From Actinomadura rubrisoli (GTDB lineage Bacteria; Actinomycetota; Actinomycetes; Streptosporangiales; Streptosporangiaceae), in NCBI RefSeq assembly GCF_004349215.1, contig NZ_SMKU01000016.1, positions 1 to 59,283 on the forward strand: 59,283 bases of DNA. The letters are read 5' to 3'. Within the stretch, counting starts at the first letter, position 1. Every line of letters begins with the position of its first letter. The position numbers and the translations under genes were made by a program. Below, piece after piece: positions 1 to 10,264 of this stretch. The notes below the pieces were generated by a model, which saw only the letters and a list, made by a program, of their open reading frames with translations, was not told the origin of the DNA and made no database searches.

Positions 1-2
1 GT

Positions 3-590
3 GTCGGGTGGGGCCTGGGCGGCGGGGCCTTCTCTGCCCACCGGGTCGCCGGCCTCTTCGACGGCCTTGCGACTGGGGTCTCCTACCTGAGCGCGGGGAA
101 CTCGGCGATCACCGCGCTCACCAAGCGGATAGCCCATGACGGCGACCTGGTCCTGCCGATCCCACGGGCGTTACTGGAGCGGCCCGGCCTCTACAGCGCG
201 GCCGTCATCGTGGCGACCGGGATCGTCGCGCTCCTGATCTGGTGGCGAATCGCCGGCGGGGTCCGTGCCGCGCTCGCGCTGCCCGGTCCTCTGGACATCC
301 GCCCGGCGGCGGCGTTCGCCATCGCGTGCGTCGTGGTTTCGCCTGTGCAGTACCCGTGGTACGACGCTGCGTTCCTCCCGTTGCTTGCGTTGCTCCGCCC
401 GAGCCTCTTCGACGAGGTGCTGACGGTCCGCATCGCACTGTTGAGCTGCGTGCTCCTGCCGGGCATCGGCACCGTTCCGGCCCAGTACGACGCCGTCCGC
501 ATCATCGTGGCGGTCTCCTTCATAGCGCTGGCCGTGCTGTGCGCCGGCCCTCTTTCCCGAGCGGGAAGGTTCTTGCGGACGGAGCGATGA
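3..590 (+). CDS. Polytopic membrane protein, 5'-truncated (GT87/DUF2029-like C-terminus)
   Basis: The reading frame is open from the window edge, so this is the last ~195 residues of a protein that starts outside. It has several hydrophobic segments, a conserved-looking YPWYDAAFLPLLAL stretch and a short basic tail. An aromatic 'YPWY' followed by a hydrophobic helix is typical of the C-terminal part of polyprenyl-phosphomannose-dependent glycosyltransferases (GT87/DUF2029), integral membrane enzymes that extend cell-envelope glycans. The family call rests on this resemblance only; another multi-pass glycosyltransferase is possible. No catalytic part is visible in the window. Confidence 0.5.
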   Translation, partial: VGWGLGGGAFSAHRVAGLFDGLATGVSYLSAGNSAITALTKRIAHDGDLVLPIPRALLERPGLYSAAVIVATGIVALLIWWRIAGGVRAALALPGPLDIRPAAAFAIACVVVSPVQYPWYDAAFLPLLALLRPSLFDEVLTVRIALLSCVLLPGIGTVPAQYDAVRIIVAVSFIALAVLCAGPLSRAGRFLRTER

Positions 591-695
591 GTTTTGGGGG
601 CGGGGACGGTCTGAGTACTCGTCGGCGCCCGGGAGTCGGGGTCGATTCGATGTGTCGTGAGCCCTCGACGGGGGCCGCTCTGTGAAGAGGACTCG

Positions 696-2174
696 ATGAA
701 CGAACAGACTATGAGGCGGCCCGCCGGGCGCGAGGGTGCGCAGGGGAAGAGCGATCGGTCGCGGTGGATCGCGCTGTACGTGCTGTGCGTCGGGATGCTG
801 ATGATCGTGCTGGACGTCACGGTGGTGAACGTGGCGCTGCCGGCGATCCAGGACGATCTCGGGTTCACGGCGTCGAGCCTGGCGTGGGTGGTCAACGCGT
901 ACCTGATCGCGTTCGGGGGGCTTTTGCTGCTCGCCGGACGGCTGGGGGATCTGGTCGGGAGGCGGCGGATCCTGTTGATCGGGCTGACCGTGTTCACGGT
1001 GGCATCGGTGTTGTGCGGAGTGGCGCAGAGCCAGGAGATGCTGGTCGCGGCCCGGTTCTTGCAGGGCGTCGGCGGGGCGCTGACGTCCGCGGTGATCCTG
1101 GGGATGATCGTGACGATGTTCCCCGAGCCTCGTGAGCAGGCGAAGGCGATCGGCGTGTACGCCTTCGTCGCCTCCGCCGGGGGCTCGGTGGGCCTGCTGG
1201 CCGGCGGTGTCCTCACCCAGTCGATCAACTGGCATTGGATCTTCTTCGTCAACGTGCCGATCGGCGTCGCGACGGCGCTGCTCGCCGTGCGCTACCTGGA
1301 CAAGGACGCCGGTCTCGGGTTCGGACGGGGCGCGGACGTGCCTGGGGCGGTCCTCATCACCGCGGCGCTGATGCTGACCGTCTTCACGATCGTCAAGCCG
1401 GCCGCCGAGGACGGGTGGACGGCCGGGCGCACGCTGGGGCTGGGCGCCGTCTCGGTGCTGCTGCTCGTGGCCTTCGTCGTCCGGGAGGCGACGGCCGCCA
1501 ACCCGCTGATCCCGCTGCGGATCTTCCGGTCGCGCAACGTCAGCGGCGCCAACCTGGTCCAGGCGCTGATGGTGTCGGGCATGTTCGCGATGTTCTTCCT
1601 GGGCTCGCTCTACCTGGAGCGCATCCTGCACTACGACGCCCTGGAGATCGGGCTGGGCTTCCTGCCCGTCACGATCGCGATGGGGCTCATGTCGATCCGC
1701 TTCTCCGAGCCGCTGATCACGCGGTTCGGCGCCCGCAACACGCTGTACCCGGGGCTCGTCCTGATCATGGCGGGGCTGGTCCTGTTCACCCGGGCCCCGG
1801 TCGACGGGGACTACCTGACGCACGTCCTGCCGGTGATGATCCTGCTCGGCACCGGCGCCGGGACCTGCTTCCCCGCCCTGATGACGCTCGCGATGTCCGG
1901 CGCGAAGCCGGAGGACGCCGGGCTGGCGTCCGGCCTGATCAACACCACGGCCCAGGTCGGCGCCGCGCTGGGCCTGGCCGTGCTGGCCACCCTGGCGGCC
2001 TCGCACTCCGACGGCCTGCGCGGGGAGGGCAAGTCCGCGGCGGAGGCCCTGAACGGCGGCTACCACCTGGCGTTCTGGATCGCGGCCGGCCTCGTCGTGG
2101 CCGCCATCGCCATCGGGATCGCGCTGGTGCGCGCGGTGCCCGCGTCCGATGAGAGTCCCGCCCACGCGGAGTAG
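696..2174 (+). CDS. MFS drug:H+ antiporter, DHA2 (EmrB/QacA) family
   Basis: A 492-residue membrane transporter. The ATG at 696 is preferred over the upstream alternative at 657 because a GAAGAGGA ribosome site precedes it. Visible are the MFS motif C-like start (LDVTVVNVALPAIQDDL), motif A in the loop after the second helix (AGRLGDLVGRRR), and about 14 hydrophobic segments, which is the DHA2 layout. Members expel amphipathic drugs by proton antiport. It lies outside the minus-strand peptide operon and is separated from it by a protease gene, so a role in exporting the cluster product is possible but unproven. Confidence 0.88.
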   Translation: MNEQTMRRPAGREGAQGKSDRSRWIALYVLCVGMLMIVLDVTVVNVALPAIQDDLGFTASSLAWVVNAYLIAFGGLLLLAGRLGDLVGRRRILLIGLTVFTVASVLCGVAQSQEMLVAARFLQGVGGALTSAVILGMIVTMFPEPREQAKAIGVYAFVASAGGSVGLLAGGVLTQSINWHWIFFVNVPIGVATALLAVRYLDKDAGLGFGRGADVPGAVLITAALMLTVFTIVKPAAEDGWTAGRTLGLGAVSVLLLVAFVVREATAANPLIPLRIFRSRNVSGANLVQALMVSGMFAMFFLGSLYLERILHYDALEIGLGFLPVTIAMGLMSIRFSEPLITRFGARNTLYPGLVLIMAGLVLFTRAPVDGDYLTHVLPVMILLGTGAGTCFPALMTLAMSGAKPEDAGLASGLINTTAQVGAALGLAVLATLAASHSDGLRGEGKSAAEALNGGYHLAFWIAAGLVVAAIAIGIALVRAVPASDESPAHAE

Positions 2175-2184
2175 GAACCGAAAC

Positions 2185-2240
2185 GGCCCGCCCTCACGGG
2201 GCGGCGCGGACTCGTGTCGCGCCGGCTCGCGGGGCGGGCC
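2185..2240. terminator. Convergent-gene terminator (9-bp inverted repeat)
   Basis: Perfect 9-bp arms (2185-2193 GGCCCGCCC and 2232-2240 GGGCGGGCC) enclose a GC-rich loop between the convergent MFS and protease stop codons. No T-run follows, as is usual for high-GC actinobacteria. It could act in both directions. Confidence 0.45.
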
Positions 2241-2262
2241 ATCGGCTATGGGGCGGCGCCGG

Positions 2263-3117
2263 TCAGGCGGCGGGGCGCCTCTTGGGGACGGTGCAGCCGG
2301 CCCGGTTCAGGTCGAGCGTGCTGCCGGGGGCGATGCAGTTGGCCAGGGTGTAGGTCTGCTGGGCGTAGCCGATGTTCGGACGCACCGTGACCTTGCCGGC
2401 CTCGTCGACCTCGCACGGGTTGTTGAGCGTGCAGCGGCCGCCGCTCTCGTTGATGGTGTTGTTGGCGCCGACGACCTTGCCGGTGCCGGCGTCGATGACC
2501 GGGGAGCCCGAGGTGCCGCCGATGACGTTGCACTCGGAGGTGTAGCGCAGCGAGTCCTTCCACGTCCACGCGGCCTCGCGGACGCGGTAGGCGAAGCCGT
2601 CGAGACGGCAGGAGTAGATCCGCTTCCAGTAGCCGGAGACGACCCGCAGGTCAGCGCCGCTGGTCGGGTGGTCGGTCAGGAGCTGGAGCGCCGGCGTTTT
2701 GTACGACTGCTGGATGGCGGCGTAGGTCGTGTTGAGCTTGTAGATGGCCGCGTCCGTGTCGGTCATGGTCGCGTACAGCAGCGTCGTCGCGCGCAGGGTG
2801 GCGAGCGTGCGGCTGCCGCTGGGGTCCAGCAGGCTGAACGTGCGGCTGGACGCGCGGTTGGTGATGACCTGCCCGGCGCCGGGCTGGCCGCCTTCGTAGC
2901 AGTGGCCGTTGGTCAGCACGAGCGCCGGGTCGGTGTCGGCGGCGCTCGGGGTGCGGACCAGGGAGCCCGAGCAGTTGTTGAGGGCGACGATGCCGGTGAA
3001 GTCGACCGCGACCTTGGGCGGCGCCGGCGCGGCGAGCGCCGTGGACGAGCCGGGCGCGGTCAGCGTGGCGGCGCCGATCAGTGCCGCGGTGGCGACGCCG
3101 AGAATGCGTCTGAACAT
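2263..3117 (-). CDS. Secreted trypsin-like (S1-fold) serine protease
   Basis: A 284-residue exported protein. The ATG at 3117 has a GAGGACC ribosome site upstream and begins a classic Sec signal (MFRRILG, hydrophobic core, ALAAPA cleavage region near residue 31); the longer in-frame start would bury the signal peptide. The trypsin-fold triad is visible: His72 in LTNGHC, Asp122 in MTDTDAA, and Ser203 in GGTSGSP. Four or more cysteines suggest disulfides in the mature extracellular enzyme. The adjacent genes are the left flank of the peptide cluster, and nothing ties the protease to it functionally. Confidence 0.85.
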   Translation of the reverse strand: MFRRILGVATAALIGAATLTAPGSSTALAAPAPPKVAVDFTGIVALNNCSGSLVRTPSAADTDPALVLTNGHCYEGGQPGAGQVITNRASSRTFSLLDPSGSRTLATLRATTLLYATMTDTDAAIYKLNTTYAAIQQSYKTPALQLLTDHPTSGADLRVVSGYWKRIYSCRLDGFAYRVREAAWTWKDSLRYTSECNVIGGTSGSPVIDAGTGKVVGANNTINESGGRCTLNNPCEVDEAGKVTVRPNIGYAQQTYTLANCIAPGSTLDLNRAGCTVPKRRPAA

Positions 3118-3316
3118 GCGGGGGGTCCTCTCGCTGGGGTGGACGAGCGGGCAAGCGAACGAGGGCACACCGGTGCGGGTCTCGCGGCCGGCATGGCCCA
3201 CGTTGGTGCCGAAGATCCTGGCTGCGTGATGCTAACCACGGAACCGATGCCCGAGAAGACCCGATTTGCCGGGACCTGCGGGAACGGAAGCAACCTGGCA
3301 CGCATTGCCTACTTGT

Positions 3317-3345
3317 GCCCGGGGCGGGTGGGGGACGCCCCGGGC
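3317..3345 (-). terminator. Terminator of the left minus-strand biosynthetic operon
   Basis: A perfect 10-bp stem (3317-3326 / 3336-3345, GCCCGGGGCG with its complement) with a 9-nt loop lies 20 nt past the stop of the last operon gene. No U-tract is present. Confidence 0.5.
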
Positions 3346-3365
3346 GCGCACCTCGGACCGCGCGG

Positions 3366-4301
3366 TCAGACGGACGGCTCGTACGGCTCGGCCATGGCCA
3401 CGGCGATGCGGCGCGGGCCGGTGTAGGGCTCGCGGGCGTGCGCGGTGAGCATGTTGTCGATCACCAGGATGTCGTCCTGCCGCCAGTCGAATCGGACCGT
3501 GTTGGAGCGGTAGCAGGAGCGCAGGTGGTCCAGGGTGGCGGGCGGGATCGCGCCGCCGTCGCCGAAGTAGGTGTTGGTGGGCAGGTCCTCCACGTCCAGG
3601 ACGGCGAGAAGGCCCTCGCGGACGTCGGTGGGCAGGGTCGTGTGGTGGAAGAACGTGGCGTGGTTGAACCACACCTCGGCCCCCGTCTCCGGGTGCCGGT
3701 GCGTGGTCTTGCGGACGGCCCGCGTCCGCAGGTGGTCGTCGCCGCGCCATTCGTACTCGATCCCGTGGTCGCGGCAGTACTCCTCCACGGCCGACCGGTC
3801 ATCGGTGTTGAACGCCTGTTGCCAGGGGATGCCGAACGGCGCCTGGAAGTTCCGGACGACCATCCAGCCGCGCCGGTCGAACTCCTCGCGGACGGCCGGG
3901 TCCACGGACCGCAGGATCAGCCGCGAGTCGGCCAGCGGGGTGGCGCCCTGGGTCTCGGGCGGGCGGACGCAGCAGAAGTACAGGAACCTGGGCCAGGAGA
4001 GCTGGTAGGAGCTCTCGTTGTGGAGGAAGATCTCCTCGTCGGGCGGGTAGTCGGTGGAGGTGTAGACGTTCCCCTTGATCGCGCTGCGCGGCGACGACCG
4101 CTCGGCGTACTCCAGCGGGGGCTCGCCCGACAGGGCCTCGACGACCGGCTGGAAGCCGTCGACGCCGCCGATGGGGAAGCCGCGGAACAGGATCGCGCCG
4201 TGCTCTCTCAGCAGCCCGCGCAGGCGGGGCCGGTCGTGCTCGATCAGCTTGGTGAGGTCGGGTCCCTCGGCCTCGACCACGAACGGGAGTGCCTGTGCCA
4301 T
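3366..4301 (-). CDS. SyrP-like Fe(II)/2-oxoglutarate dioxygenase (TauD/TfdA fold), probable beta-hydroxylase
   Basis: A 311-residue non-haem iron oxygenase. The facial-triad HxE is in FLHNESSY (about residue 93), the distal His in LTAHAREPY, and the 2-oxoglutarate-binding Arg follows in GPRRIAVAM. The YTSTDYP segment and this iron site are shared with NRPS-associated SyrP-type enzymes, which beta-hydroxylate an aminoacyl group (Asp in syringomycin) on a carrier protein. It is the last gene of the left operon, 13 nt after the VioC/AsnO-like hydroxylase, with a GAGAGGA ribosome site. Likely job: beta-hydroxylation of one residue of the peptide; substrate unknown. A second SyrP-like gene at 24339-25250 is divergent in sequence, so the two probably act on different residues. 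Confidence 0.8.
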   Translation of the reverse strand: MAQALPFVVEAEGPDLTKLIEHDRPRLRGLLREHGAILFRGFPIGGVDGFQPVVEALSGEPPLEYAERSSPRSAIKGNVYTSTDYPPDEEIFLHNESSYQLSWPRFLYFCCVRPPETQGATPLADSRLILRSVDPAVREEFDRRGWMVVRNFQAPFGIPWQQAFNTDDRSAVEEYCRDHGIEYEWRGDDHLRTRAVRKTTHRHPETGAEVWFNHATFFHHTTLPTDVREGLLAVLDVEDLPTNTYFGDGGAIPPATLDHLRSCYRSNTVRFDWRQDDILVIDNMLTAHAREPYTGPRRIAVAMAEPYEPSV

Positions 4302-4314
4302 TGTCGCCGTCCTC

Positions 4315-5316
4315 TCAGTTCATGACGGGGCCGTTGCCCGGCCGGTGCGCCCGGGTCCGCCGGTTGTCCAGGGACACGAAGGTGCGGTGCAGCCAGCGGT
4401 CGTGGCCGTCGTAGCGGGGGGTGAACGACGCGCGCCCGTGGATGACGACGCGGTTGTCGACGAGCACCATCTCGCCGGAGGCCAGCATCAGCTCGCGCGA
4501 GGTCTCCAGGAACGCGGTCCGGAGCCGGCTCATGGCCTGCGCGGCCTCGGCGTCGAGCGCGGTGGTGGCGAAGAAGTCGACCTTGAGGTTGGGGTCGCCC
4601 GGGTCCCCGTCGAGCAGGGGGTGCCCGGCGGGCGCGGCGTCGTGGGAGGACGCCTGGAAGGACGGCGGGGGCTCGGTGGCGAAGCGCGGGCGGCCGAGGA
4701 CGTCCCGGTCGTGGTCCGACAGCAGCGGGAGGGCCTCGCGGATCGAGGAGGTGATGGTCCCGCCCGTCCCGTCCTGGTCGTGGCGCAGGGAGAGCAGGCC
4801 CACGTAGTCGGGACGGTGCGGGTGGAAGGCGTTCTCCACGTGCATCTCCAGCGGGACGGAGCCGGCGTTGCTCTGCGAGCTCTCCCGTCCGAGCACGGGG
4901 ACCACGTTCTGCACGAGGGCGCCCGACTTCTCCTCGCGGTAGGCGACGAGCTCGCCGAGCGTGAGCGTCACGAGCACGGCGAGGGAGGCGGGGACGGTCG
5001 CCGTCCGCTCCACGGACCCGGGGACGGTCGGGGTCGGCGGCAGGGTCGCGGTGTCCACCGGCAGGTTGCCGATCACCAGGACGCCCTCCGGGCCGGGGTC
5101 GTGGCGGTAGCGCCGGACGGTCTCCAGCAGCCGGACGGGCAGGTGGCAGCAGAGCGCCCGCGCCTCCTCCAGCCACTCCGGGTCGTCGACCAGGCCGGGC
5201 GGCGTCTTGGCCAGGCGCCCGGCCAGGTCCTCCATGACGGCGCGCTCCTGCCCGGTCAGGTCGCATCGCATCACGTCCGTGACCGGTGCGGGTTCCGTGT
5301 CGGTCCCCTGTGTCAC
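4315..5316 (-). CDS. VioC/AsnO-type (clavaminate synthase-like) amino-acid beta-hydroxylase
   Basis: A 333-residue Fe(II)/2-oxoglutarate oxygenase. The GTG start at 5316 overlaps the NRPS stop codon as GTGA and has a GGGGGG ribosome site, implying translational coupling. Iron ligands are in [10 protein letters not shown] (HxE) and VVIHGRASF; the 2-oxoglutarate Arg is in [10 protein letters not shown]. This set of motifs is that of VioC (L-Arg), AsnO (L-Asn, CDA) and related enzymes that hydroxylate the beta-carbon of a free amino acid. Because the NRPS upstream and the large NRPS contain A domains with Asn/Asp-like codes, beta-hydroxy-Asn is the first guess for its product; Arg cannot be excluded from sequence. 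Confidence 0.82.
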   Translation of the reverse strand: MTQGTDTEPAPVTDVMRCDLTGQERAVMEDLAGRLAKTPPGLVDDPEWLEEARALCCHLPVRLLETVRRYRHDPGPEGVLVIGNLPVDTATLPPTPTVPGSVERTATVPASLAVLVTLTLGELVAYREEKSGALVQNVVPVLGRESSQSNAGSVPLEMHVENAFHPHRPDYVGLLSLRHDQDGTGGTITSSIREALPLLSDHDRDVLGRPRFATEPPPSFQASSHDAAPAGHPLLDGDPGDPNLKVDFFATTALDAEAAQAMSRLRTAFLETSRELMLASGEMVLVDNRVVIHGRASFTPRYDGHDRWLHRTFVSLDNRRTRAHRPGNGPVMN

Positions 5317-8300
5317 CGTGTCCCCCCTTCGTCGTTGGCCCCCGCCGGCTGGTCGACGAGTTCGTCGATCTCCGCGCGGACCCTGTCTTCGATCTCCTGG
5401 GCGAGCTCGGCGACCGTGGGCCGCTCGAACACCACCCGGATGGGCAGGTCGATCCCGTAGTCGTCCTGGAGCTGGGCGATCAGCCTGATGGCGAGGATGG
5501 AGTGGCCGCCGCTCTGGAAGAAGCTCCTGCGGACGCCCGCGTCGTGGCCGAGCAGGTCGAACCAGATCGACGAGATGTGCTCCTCGACCTCGTTGCCCGG
5601 CGGCACCGGCGCGTCGTCCTCGGTCGCCGCCTCCGGCGCCGGGAGCGCGCTCCGGTCGACCTTGCCGTTGGCGTTGAGCGGGAGCCGGTCCAGCCGGACG
5701 AACGCCCCGGGCACCATGTACTCCGGGAGCCGTCCGGCGCAGTGCGCGACCAGCTCCTCCGCCGCCGTCTCGGAGGTGTGGTAGGCGACGAGCCGGCCGT
5801 CGCGGAAGGCCACGAACGCCTCGCGCACCCCGGGATGGGCGAGCAGCGCGGCGCGCACGTCGCCCGGCTCGACCCGGAATCCCCGGATCTTCACCTGGTC
5901 GTCCGCGCGGCCGACGAACTCCACCACGCCGTCGGCGCGGCGCCTGACGAGGTCGCCGGTCCGGTAGATCCGCGCGCCCGGCGGGCCGGACGGGTCGGGG
6001 ACGAAGCGGTCGGCGGTCATGCCGGGCGCCCCCGCGTATCCGCGCGCCACGCCCGTGCCGCCGACGTACAGGTCTCCGACGACGCCGGGCGGCACCGGCC
6101 GCATCCCGCCGTCCAGGACGTGCATCGCCATGTTGGGCAGCGGACGGCCGATCGGCACGACCTCGCCGGCGAACGGCTCGGTCACGGGGTAGACGCAGGT
6201 TCCCACCGACGCCTCCGTGGGGCCGTACTCGTTCAGGACAACGGCCGCGGGCGCGAGGTCCTGGAACCGGCGCAGCAGGTCCCGGGGGAACGCCTCGCCC
6301 GCGACGACCCAGATTCCCGCCATTCCGGCGAGTTCCTTGGCGGAGACCTGGTGGAGCAGGACGTCCAGGTGGCCCGGGGTCAGCTTGACGAAGCTGAACG
6401 GCCCCGCCGGGACGACCCGCGCGCCGATCTCGTCCAGCTCCGCCGAGGCCGGCATCAGCCAGACCCGCTGCCCGGACACCAGCGGCGCCCACAGGTTCGG
6501 CACGACCAGGTCGAAGGCGACGGACGAGAAGATCGGCGCGCCGCCCGAGCCCCGGGTGGCCAGTTCCTCGGCGGCCCACAGCACGTGGTTGGCCAGCCCG
6601 CGGTGGGTGACGACCACGCCCTTGGGCGTCCCTGTCGAGCCGGAGGTGAACACGACGTAGGCCGCGCTGTCGGGGTCGGTGTGGACCCACAGCGGTTCGG
6701 TGCCATCGGGGCCGTCAGAGGATACTGTCAAGGTTCGGCCGCTCAGCCGTGCGTGGTGCGCCTCCGGTGCGAGGGTGAGCACGGCGCCGGCCTGCTCCAG
6801 CATGACGGCGGCGCGTTCGTCGGGGACGGTGGGGTCGATCGGCAGGTAGGCCGCCCCCGCCTTCCACGCCGCGAGCATGGCCACCACCATGTCGGCCGAC
6901 CGTTCGGCGAGCACGCCCACCACGTCTCCGGGCCGCACGCCCTCCCGGACGAGCGCGCGGGCCGTCCGGTCGGCGGCGGCGCCGAGCCGCGCGTAGCTGA
7001 GGGTCGTGGTGCCGCAGCCGACCGCCTCCGCGTCCGGGTGGTCCGCGATCGCCGTCTCGATCAGGGCGGGCACGGTCAGGGCGGGCTCGCCGTCCGGCTC
7101 CCATGCGCGGGCGGTGTCGTTCCATCCGGAGGAGGGCTCGGCGAGCTCCTCCCCCGCCAGCAGGTCCACGGCGTCGAGCCGGGTCCCCGGGTCGTCGGCG
7201 AAGGCGGTGAGGAGCCGGACGAAGCGGTCCGCGAGCCGCTGGACGGTGTCCTCCTCGAACAGCGCGGTGGCGTACTCGAACGCGCCCGCGAGCGCGCCGT
7301 CCGGCCGCCGCCACAGGAAGAGGGTGAGGTCGGTCTTGGCGACCCGCCAGGCCCGCTGGAACGCCCCGAGCGCTGCGTCGTCGCCCGTGACGACGCTGGT
7401 CGTGCCCTCCTCCGCGAGGTCGAAGGCCGCCTGGTAGAGGGGCGTGCGGGACAGGTCGCCCGCCGAGGCCAGCTCGTCCACGAGCCGCTCGAACGGCAGG
7501 TCCTGGTGGGCGAAGGCGTCGGCGGCGACCTCCCGGACGCGTCGGACGGCGTCCTCGAAGGCGAGCCCGCCCTCCAGCCGGCACCGCAGCGTCAGGGAGT
7601 TGAGGAAGAACCCGGCGACCTGCTCCACCTCCGGGCGGGACCTGCCCGCGACCGGGGTCCCGACGGGCACGTCCCACTCGCCGCCGTGCCTGGCCAGCAG
7701 CACGGCGAACCCGGCCAGCAGCGTCATGAACGGCGTGGCGCCGCAGCGCCGGCCCAGCTCGTCCAGGCGGGCGGACAGCTCGTGGGGGATCTCGACGGCC
7801 ACCCCCGCGCCGCGGCCGTCCCGGACGGGCGGGCGCGGGCGGTCGGTGGGCAGCGCCAGCGCGGGCATCCCGTCGAGGGTGCGCCGCCAGTGGTCCAGCT
7901 CGGTCTCCATGACCTCGTCGGTGAGGCGCTCGCGCTGCCAGACCGCGTAGTCCGCGTACTGCACCGGCGGGACGGGGGGAACGGGGCCGCCGGTGCACAG
8001 CGCGCGGATCTCCCGTTCGAGGATGACGGTCGTCCAGCCGTCGGACGCGATGTGATGCGTCGTCACCAGCAGGACGTGGTCCTCGCCGGGGATCCGGACC
8101 AGGAGCGCCCGCCACAGGGGGCCGTTCTCCAGGTCGAAGCCCCGCTCGAACTGCTCGCCGAAGAGCCGCTCCAGGTCCCCGGCGGCGGCGTCCTCGACGC
8201 GCAGCTCGACGGGTCCGGGCTCGACCACGGTCTGGAGGGGCTCGCCGCCCTGCTCGGCGTAGCGGGTCCGCAGCGCCTCGTGCCGCTCCTCGACGGTCGC

Positions 8301-10241
8301 CAGCGCGTCCTGGACGGTGGCCTCGGCCGTGTCCGCGGGCAGCCGGAGGAAGAGCGGGGCCACCCATTCGCGGCTGCCGGGGCTCATCCGGTCCAGGAAC
8401 CACAGCCGGTGCTGGCCGGACGAGAGGGGCAGCGGCGCGTCGCGCGGCACCGGGCGGATCGCGGGGACCCGCTCGCCCGCGCCGTCCAGCAGCGCGGCCT
8501 GCTCCTCCACGGTGGACGCGGCGAACAGCCCGCGCAGCACCACCTGCCCGTCCCCGGACTTGGGCAGCCTGCCCGCGAGCCGGGTCAGCAGCAGCGACGA
8601 GCCGCCGAGCGCGAAGAAGTCGTCGTGGACGCCGATCCCGTCCATGCCCAGCAGGTCCTGCCAGACCTCGGCGACGGTCCGCTCGGCGGCGGTGCGCGGC
8701 GCGACGTAGGCGGGACGCTCGGGCGCCTTGCTCGCGGCGGCGTCGAGCAGCGCGTTCCGGTCGACCTTCCCGCTGGCGGTGCGGGGGAAGTCCTCGACCG
8801 TGACGAACGCCGAGGGCACGTGGGTCTCCGGGAGCCGCTCGGACAGGTAGGCGCGCAGCCCGGCGGCGGGGGCGCCCGTCCCGCGCAGGAACGCCAGCAG
8901 GCGGCCGGTCTCGCCGGGCCCGGACCGCGCCGCGACCACGACGCCGTTGACCTCCGGGTGGCCCGCGAGGACGGCCTCGATCTCGGCGGGCTCGATCCGC
9001 ACGCCGTTGACCTTGACCTGGTCGTCGAGCCGCCCCAGGTACTCAAGGGCCCCGTCCTCGCGCCACCTGACCCGGTCGCCGGTGCGGTAGAGCCGCTCGC
9101 CCTCGGCGCCGTAGGGGTCGGGGACGAAGCGCTCGGCGGTCTGCCGGGGGCGCCCGAGGTAGCCGCGCGCGACGGCGGGCCCGCCCGCGAACAGCTCGCC
9201 GGGCACGCCGACCGGGGCGAGCGCGCCGTGCTCGTCCATCACCCGGACGCGCAGCCCGGTGATCGGACGGCCGATCGGCACCGGACCGGTGTCGCGGTCC
9301 GGGTCCCACTGGTGCGCGGTGATGTCGATCGCGCACTCGGTAGGCCCGTAGGTGTTCCACAGGTCCGCGTCCAGGTGCGCGGTGAGCCGGGCGGCCAGGC
9401 CGCCGTGCAGCGCCTCCCCCGCGCTGAACAGCAGCCGGAGCGAGGTGCACTTGGTCCAGCGCGGCTGCTCGACGAGCGCCGCGTAGACCGAGGGCACTGC
9501 CTGGAGCACGGTGACCTTGTGCCGGGCGGCCGCCGCGACCAGCGCGGCGGGGTCGCGTTCGGCGCCGATCGGGGCGAGCACGACCGTGCCGCCGCTCACC
9601 AGCGGCGCGAAGAACTCCCAGACGGCGGCGTCGAACCCGAGCGAGGTCTTCTGCAGCACTCGGTCGGCGGGGCCGAGGCCGTGCCGTTCGACCGTCCAAC
9701 CGACCCGGTTGGCGATCCCGGCGTGGGTGACCACGACGCCCTTGGGCAGGCCGGTCGAGCCCGAGGTGTAGATCGCGTAGGCGGCGTCCGCGCCGGACAC
9801 GGCGACGGCCTCGAACGGCCCGGCGTCCGCCGGGGTGCCCCGCCGCGCCGGGACGGTGCCGTCCGGGCGGACGACGAAGGGGGTCGCCGCGCCCTGGGGC
9901 AGGCCATCGGCCAGCGCCTTCTCGGTGAGCAGCACCTTGGTCCCGGTGTCCTCCAGGATCAGCCGGATCCGCTCGGCCGGGTAGGCGGGGTCGATCGGCA
10001 CGTACGCCGCGCCCGCCCGCCACACCGCCAGCAGCGCGGTCACCAGGCCGATCCGCCGGTGCATGCAGACCGCCACGAAGGCCCCGGGGCCGGCGCCGAG
10101 CTCGCGCAGCCGGCCGGCGAGCCGGTCGGCCCGCGCGTTCAGATCGGCGTAGCTCAGCGTGCGCTTCCCCTCGACCACCGCCACGGCGTCGGGCGTCCGC
10201 CCGGCCTGCCGGGCGACGAGTTCGGGCAACAGCTGGTCCAT
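5313..10241 (-). CDS. Bimodular NRPS, A-PCP-C-A-PCP
   Basis: A 1642-residue nonribosomal peptide synthetase. It starts directly with an A domain (about 10-500), then PCP1 (LGGSS, phosphopantetheine Ser549), a C domain (about 600-1035, intact HHIASDG with His729/730), A2 (about 1060-1545) and PCP2 (SGGHS, Ser1581). No terminal release domain is present, so the chain passes to another protein, presumably the 6638-residue NRPS. By eye alignment to GrsA, A1 has code DAWQFATIDK (resembles Gln-type codes, weakly) and A2 has DLPKVAEVGK (Asn/Asp-like family). The missing N-terminal C domain fits a first synthetase, N-acylated by the free-standing C protein encoded just upstream. Upstream neighbours are SbnA-like and C-domain genes; its stop overlaps the hydroxylase start. 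Confidence 0.92.
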   Translation of the reverse strand: MDQLLPELVARQAGRTPDAVAVVEGKRTLSYADLNARADRLAGRLRELGAGPGAFVAVCMHRRIGLVTALLAVWRAGAAYVPIDPAYPAERIRLILEDTGTKVLLTEKALADGLPQGAATPFVVRPDGTVPARRGTPADAGPFEAVAVSGADAAYAIYTSGSTGLPKGVVVTHAGIANRVGWTVERHGLGPADRVLQKTSLGFDAAVWEFFAPLVSGGTVVLAPIGAERDPAALVAAAARHKVTVLQAVPSVYAALVEQPRWTKCTSLRLLFSAGEALHGGLAARLTAHLDADLWNTYGPTECAIDITAHQWDPDRDTGPVPIGRPITGLRVRVMDEHGALAPVGVPGELFAGGPAVARGYLGRPRQTAERFVPDPYGAEGERLYRTGDRVRWREDGALEYLGRLDDQVKVNGVRIEPAEIEAVLAGHPEVNGVVVAARSGPGETGRLLAFLRGTGAPAAGLRAYLSERLPETHVPSAFVTVEDFPRTASGKVDRNALLDAAASKAPERPAYVAPRTAAERTVAEVWQDLLGMDGIGVHDDFFALGGSSLLLTRLAGRLPKSGDGQVVLRGLFAASTVEEQAALLDGAGERVPAIRPVPRDAPLPLSSGQHRLWFLDRMSPGSREWVAPLFLRLPADTAEATVQDALATVEERHEALRTRYAEQGGEPLQTVVEPGPVELRVEDAAAGDLERLFGEQFERGFDLENGPLWRALLVRIPGEDHVLLVTTHHIASDGWTTVILEREIRALCTGGPVPPVPPVQYADYAVWQRERLTDEVMETELDHWRRTLDGMPALALPTDRPRPPVRDGRGAGVAVEIPHELSARLDELGRRCGATPFMTLLAGFAVLLARHGGEWDVPVGTPVAGRSRPEVEQVAGFFLNSLTLRCRLEGGLAFEDAVRRVREVAADAFAHQDLPFERLVDELASAGDLSRTPLYQAAFDLAEEGTTSVVTGDDAALGAFQRAWRVAKTDLTLFLWRRPDGALAGAFEYATALFEEDTVQRLADRFVRLLTAFADDPGTRLDAVDLLAGEELAEPSSGWNDTARAWEPDGEPALTVPALIETAIADHPDAEAVGCGTTTLSYARLGAAADRTARALVREGVRPGDVVGVLAERSADMVVAMLAAWKAGAAYLPIDPTVPDERAAVMLEQAGAVLTLAPEAHHARLSGRTLTVSSDGPDGTEPLWVHTDPDSAAYVVFTSGSTGTPKGVVVTHRGLANHVLWAAEELATRGSGGAPIFSSVAFDLVVPNLWAPLVSGQRVWLMPASAELDEIGARVVPAGPFSFVKLTPGHLDVLLHQVSAKELAGMAGIWVVAGEAFPRDLLRRFQDLAPAAVVLNEYGPTEASVGTCVYPVTEPFAGEVVPIGRPLPNMAMHVLDGGMRPVPPGVVGDLYVGGTGVARGYAGAPGMTADRFVPDPSGPPGARIYRTGDLVRRRADGVVEFVGRADDQVKIRGFRVEPGDVRAALLAHPGVREAFVAFRDGRLVAYHTSETAAEELVAHCAGRLPEYMVPGAFVRLDRLPLNANGKVDRSALPAPEAATEDDAPVPPGNEVEEHISSIWFDLLGHDAGVRRSFFQSGGHSILAIRLIAQLQDDYGIDLPIRVVFERPTVAELAQEIEDRVRAEIDELVDQPAGANDEGGTR

Positions 10242-10264
10242 GGTGCTCCTTGGACGGGGTCAGG

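Noticed and set aside
171..2165. A 664-codon minus-strand frame opposite the membrane-protein and MFS genes
   Set aside because: Composition (Arg/Asp/Gln/His/Pro-rich) is that of a GC-rich shadow; the plus-strand genes have clear families and ribosome sites.
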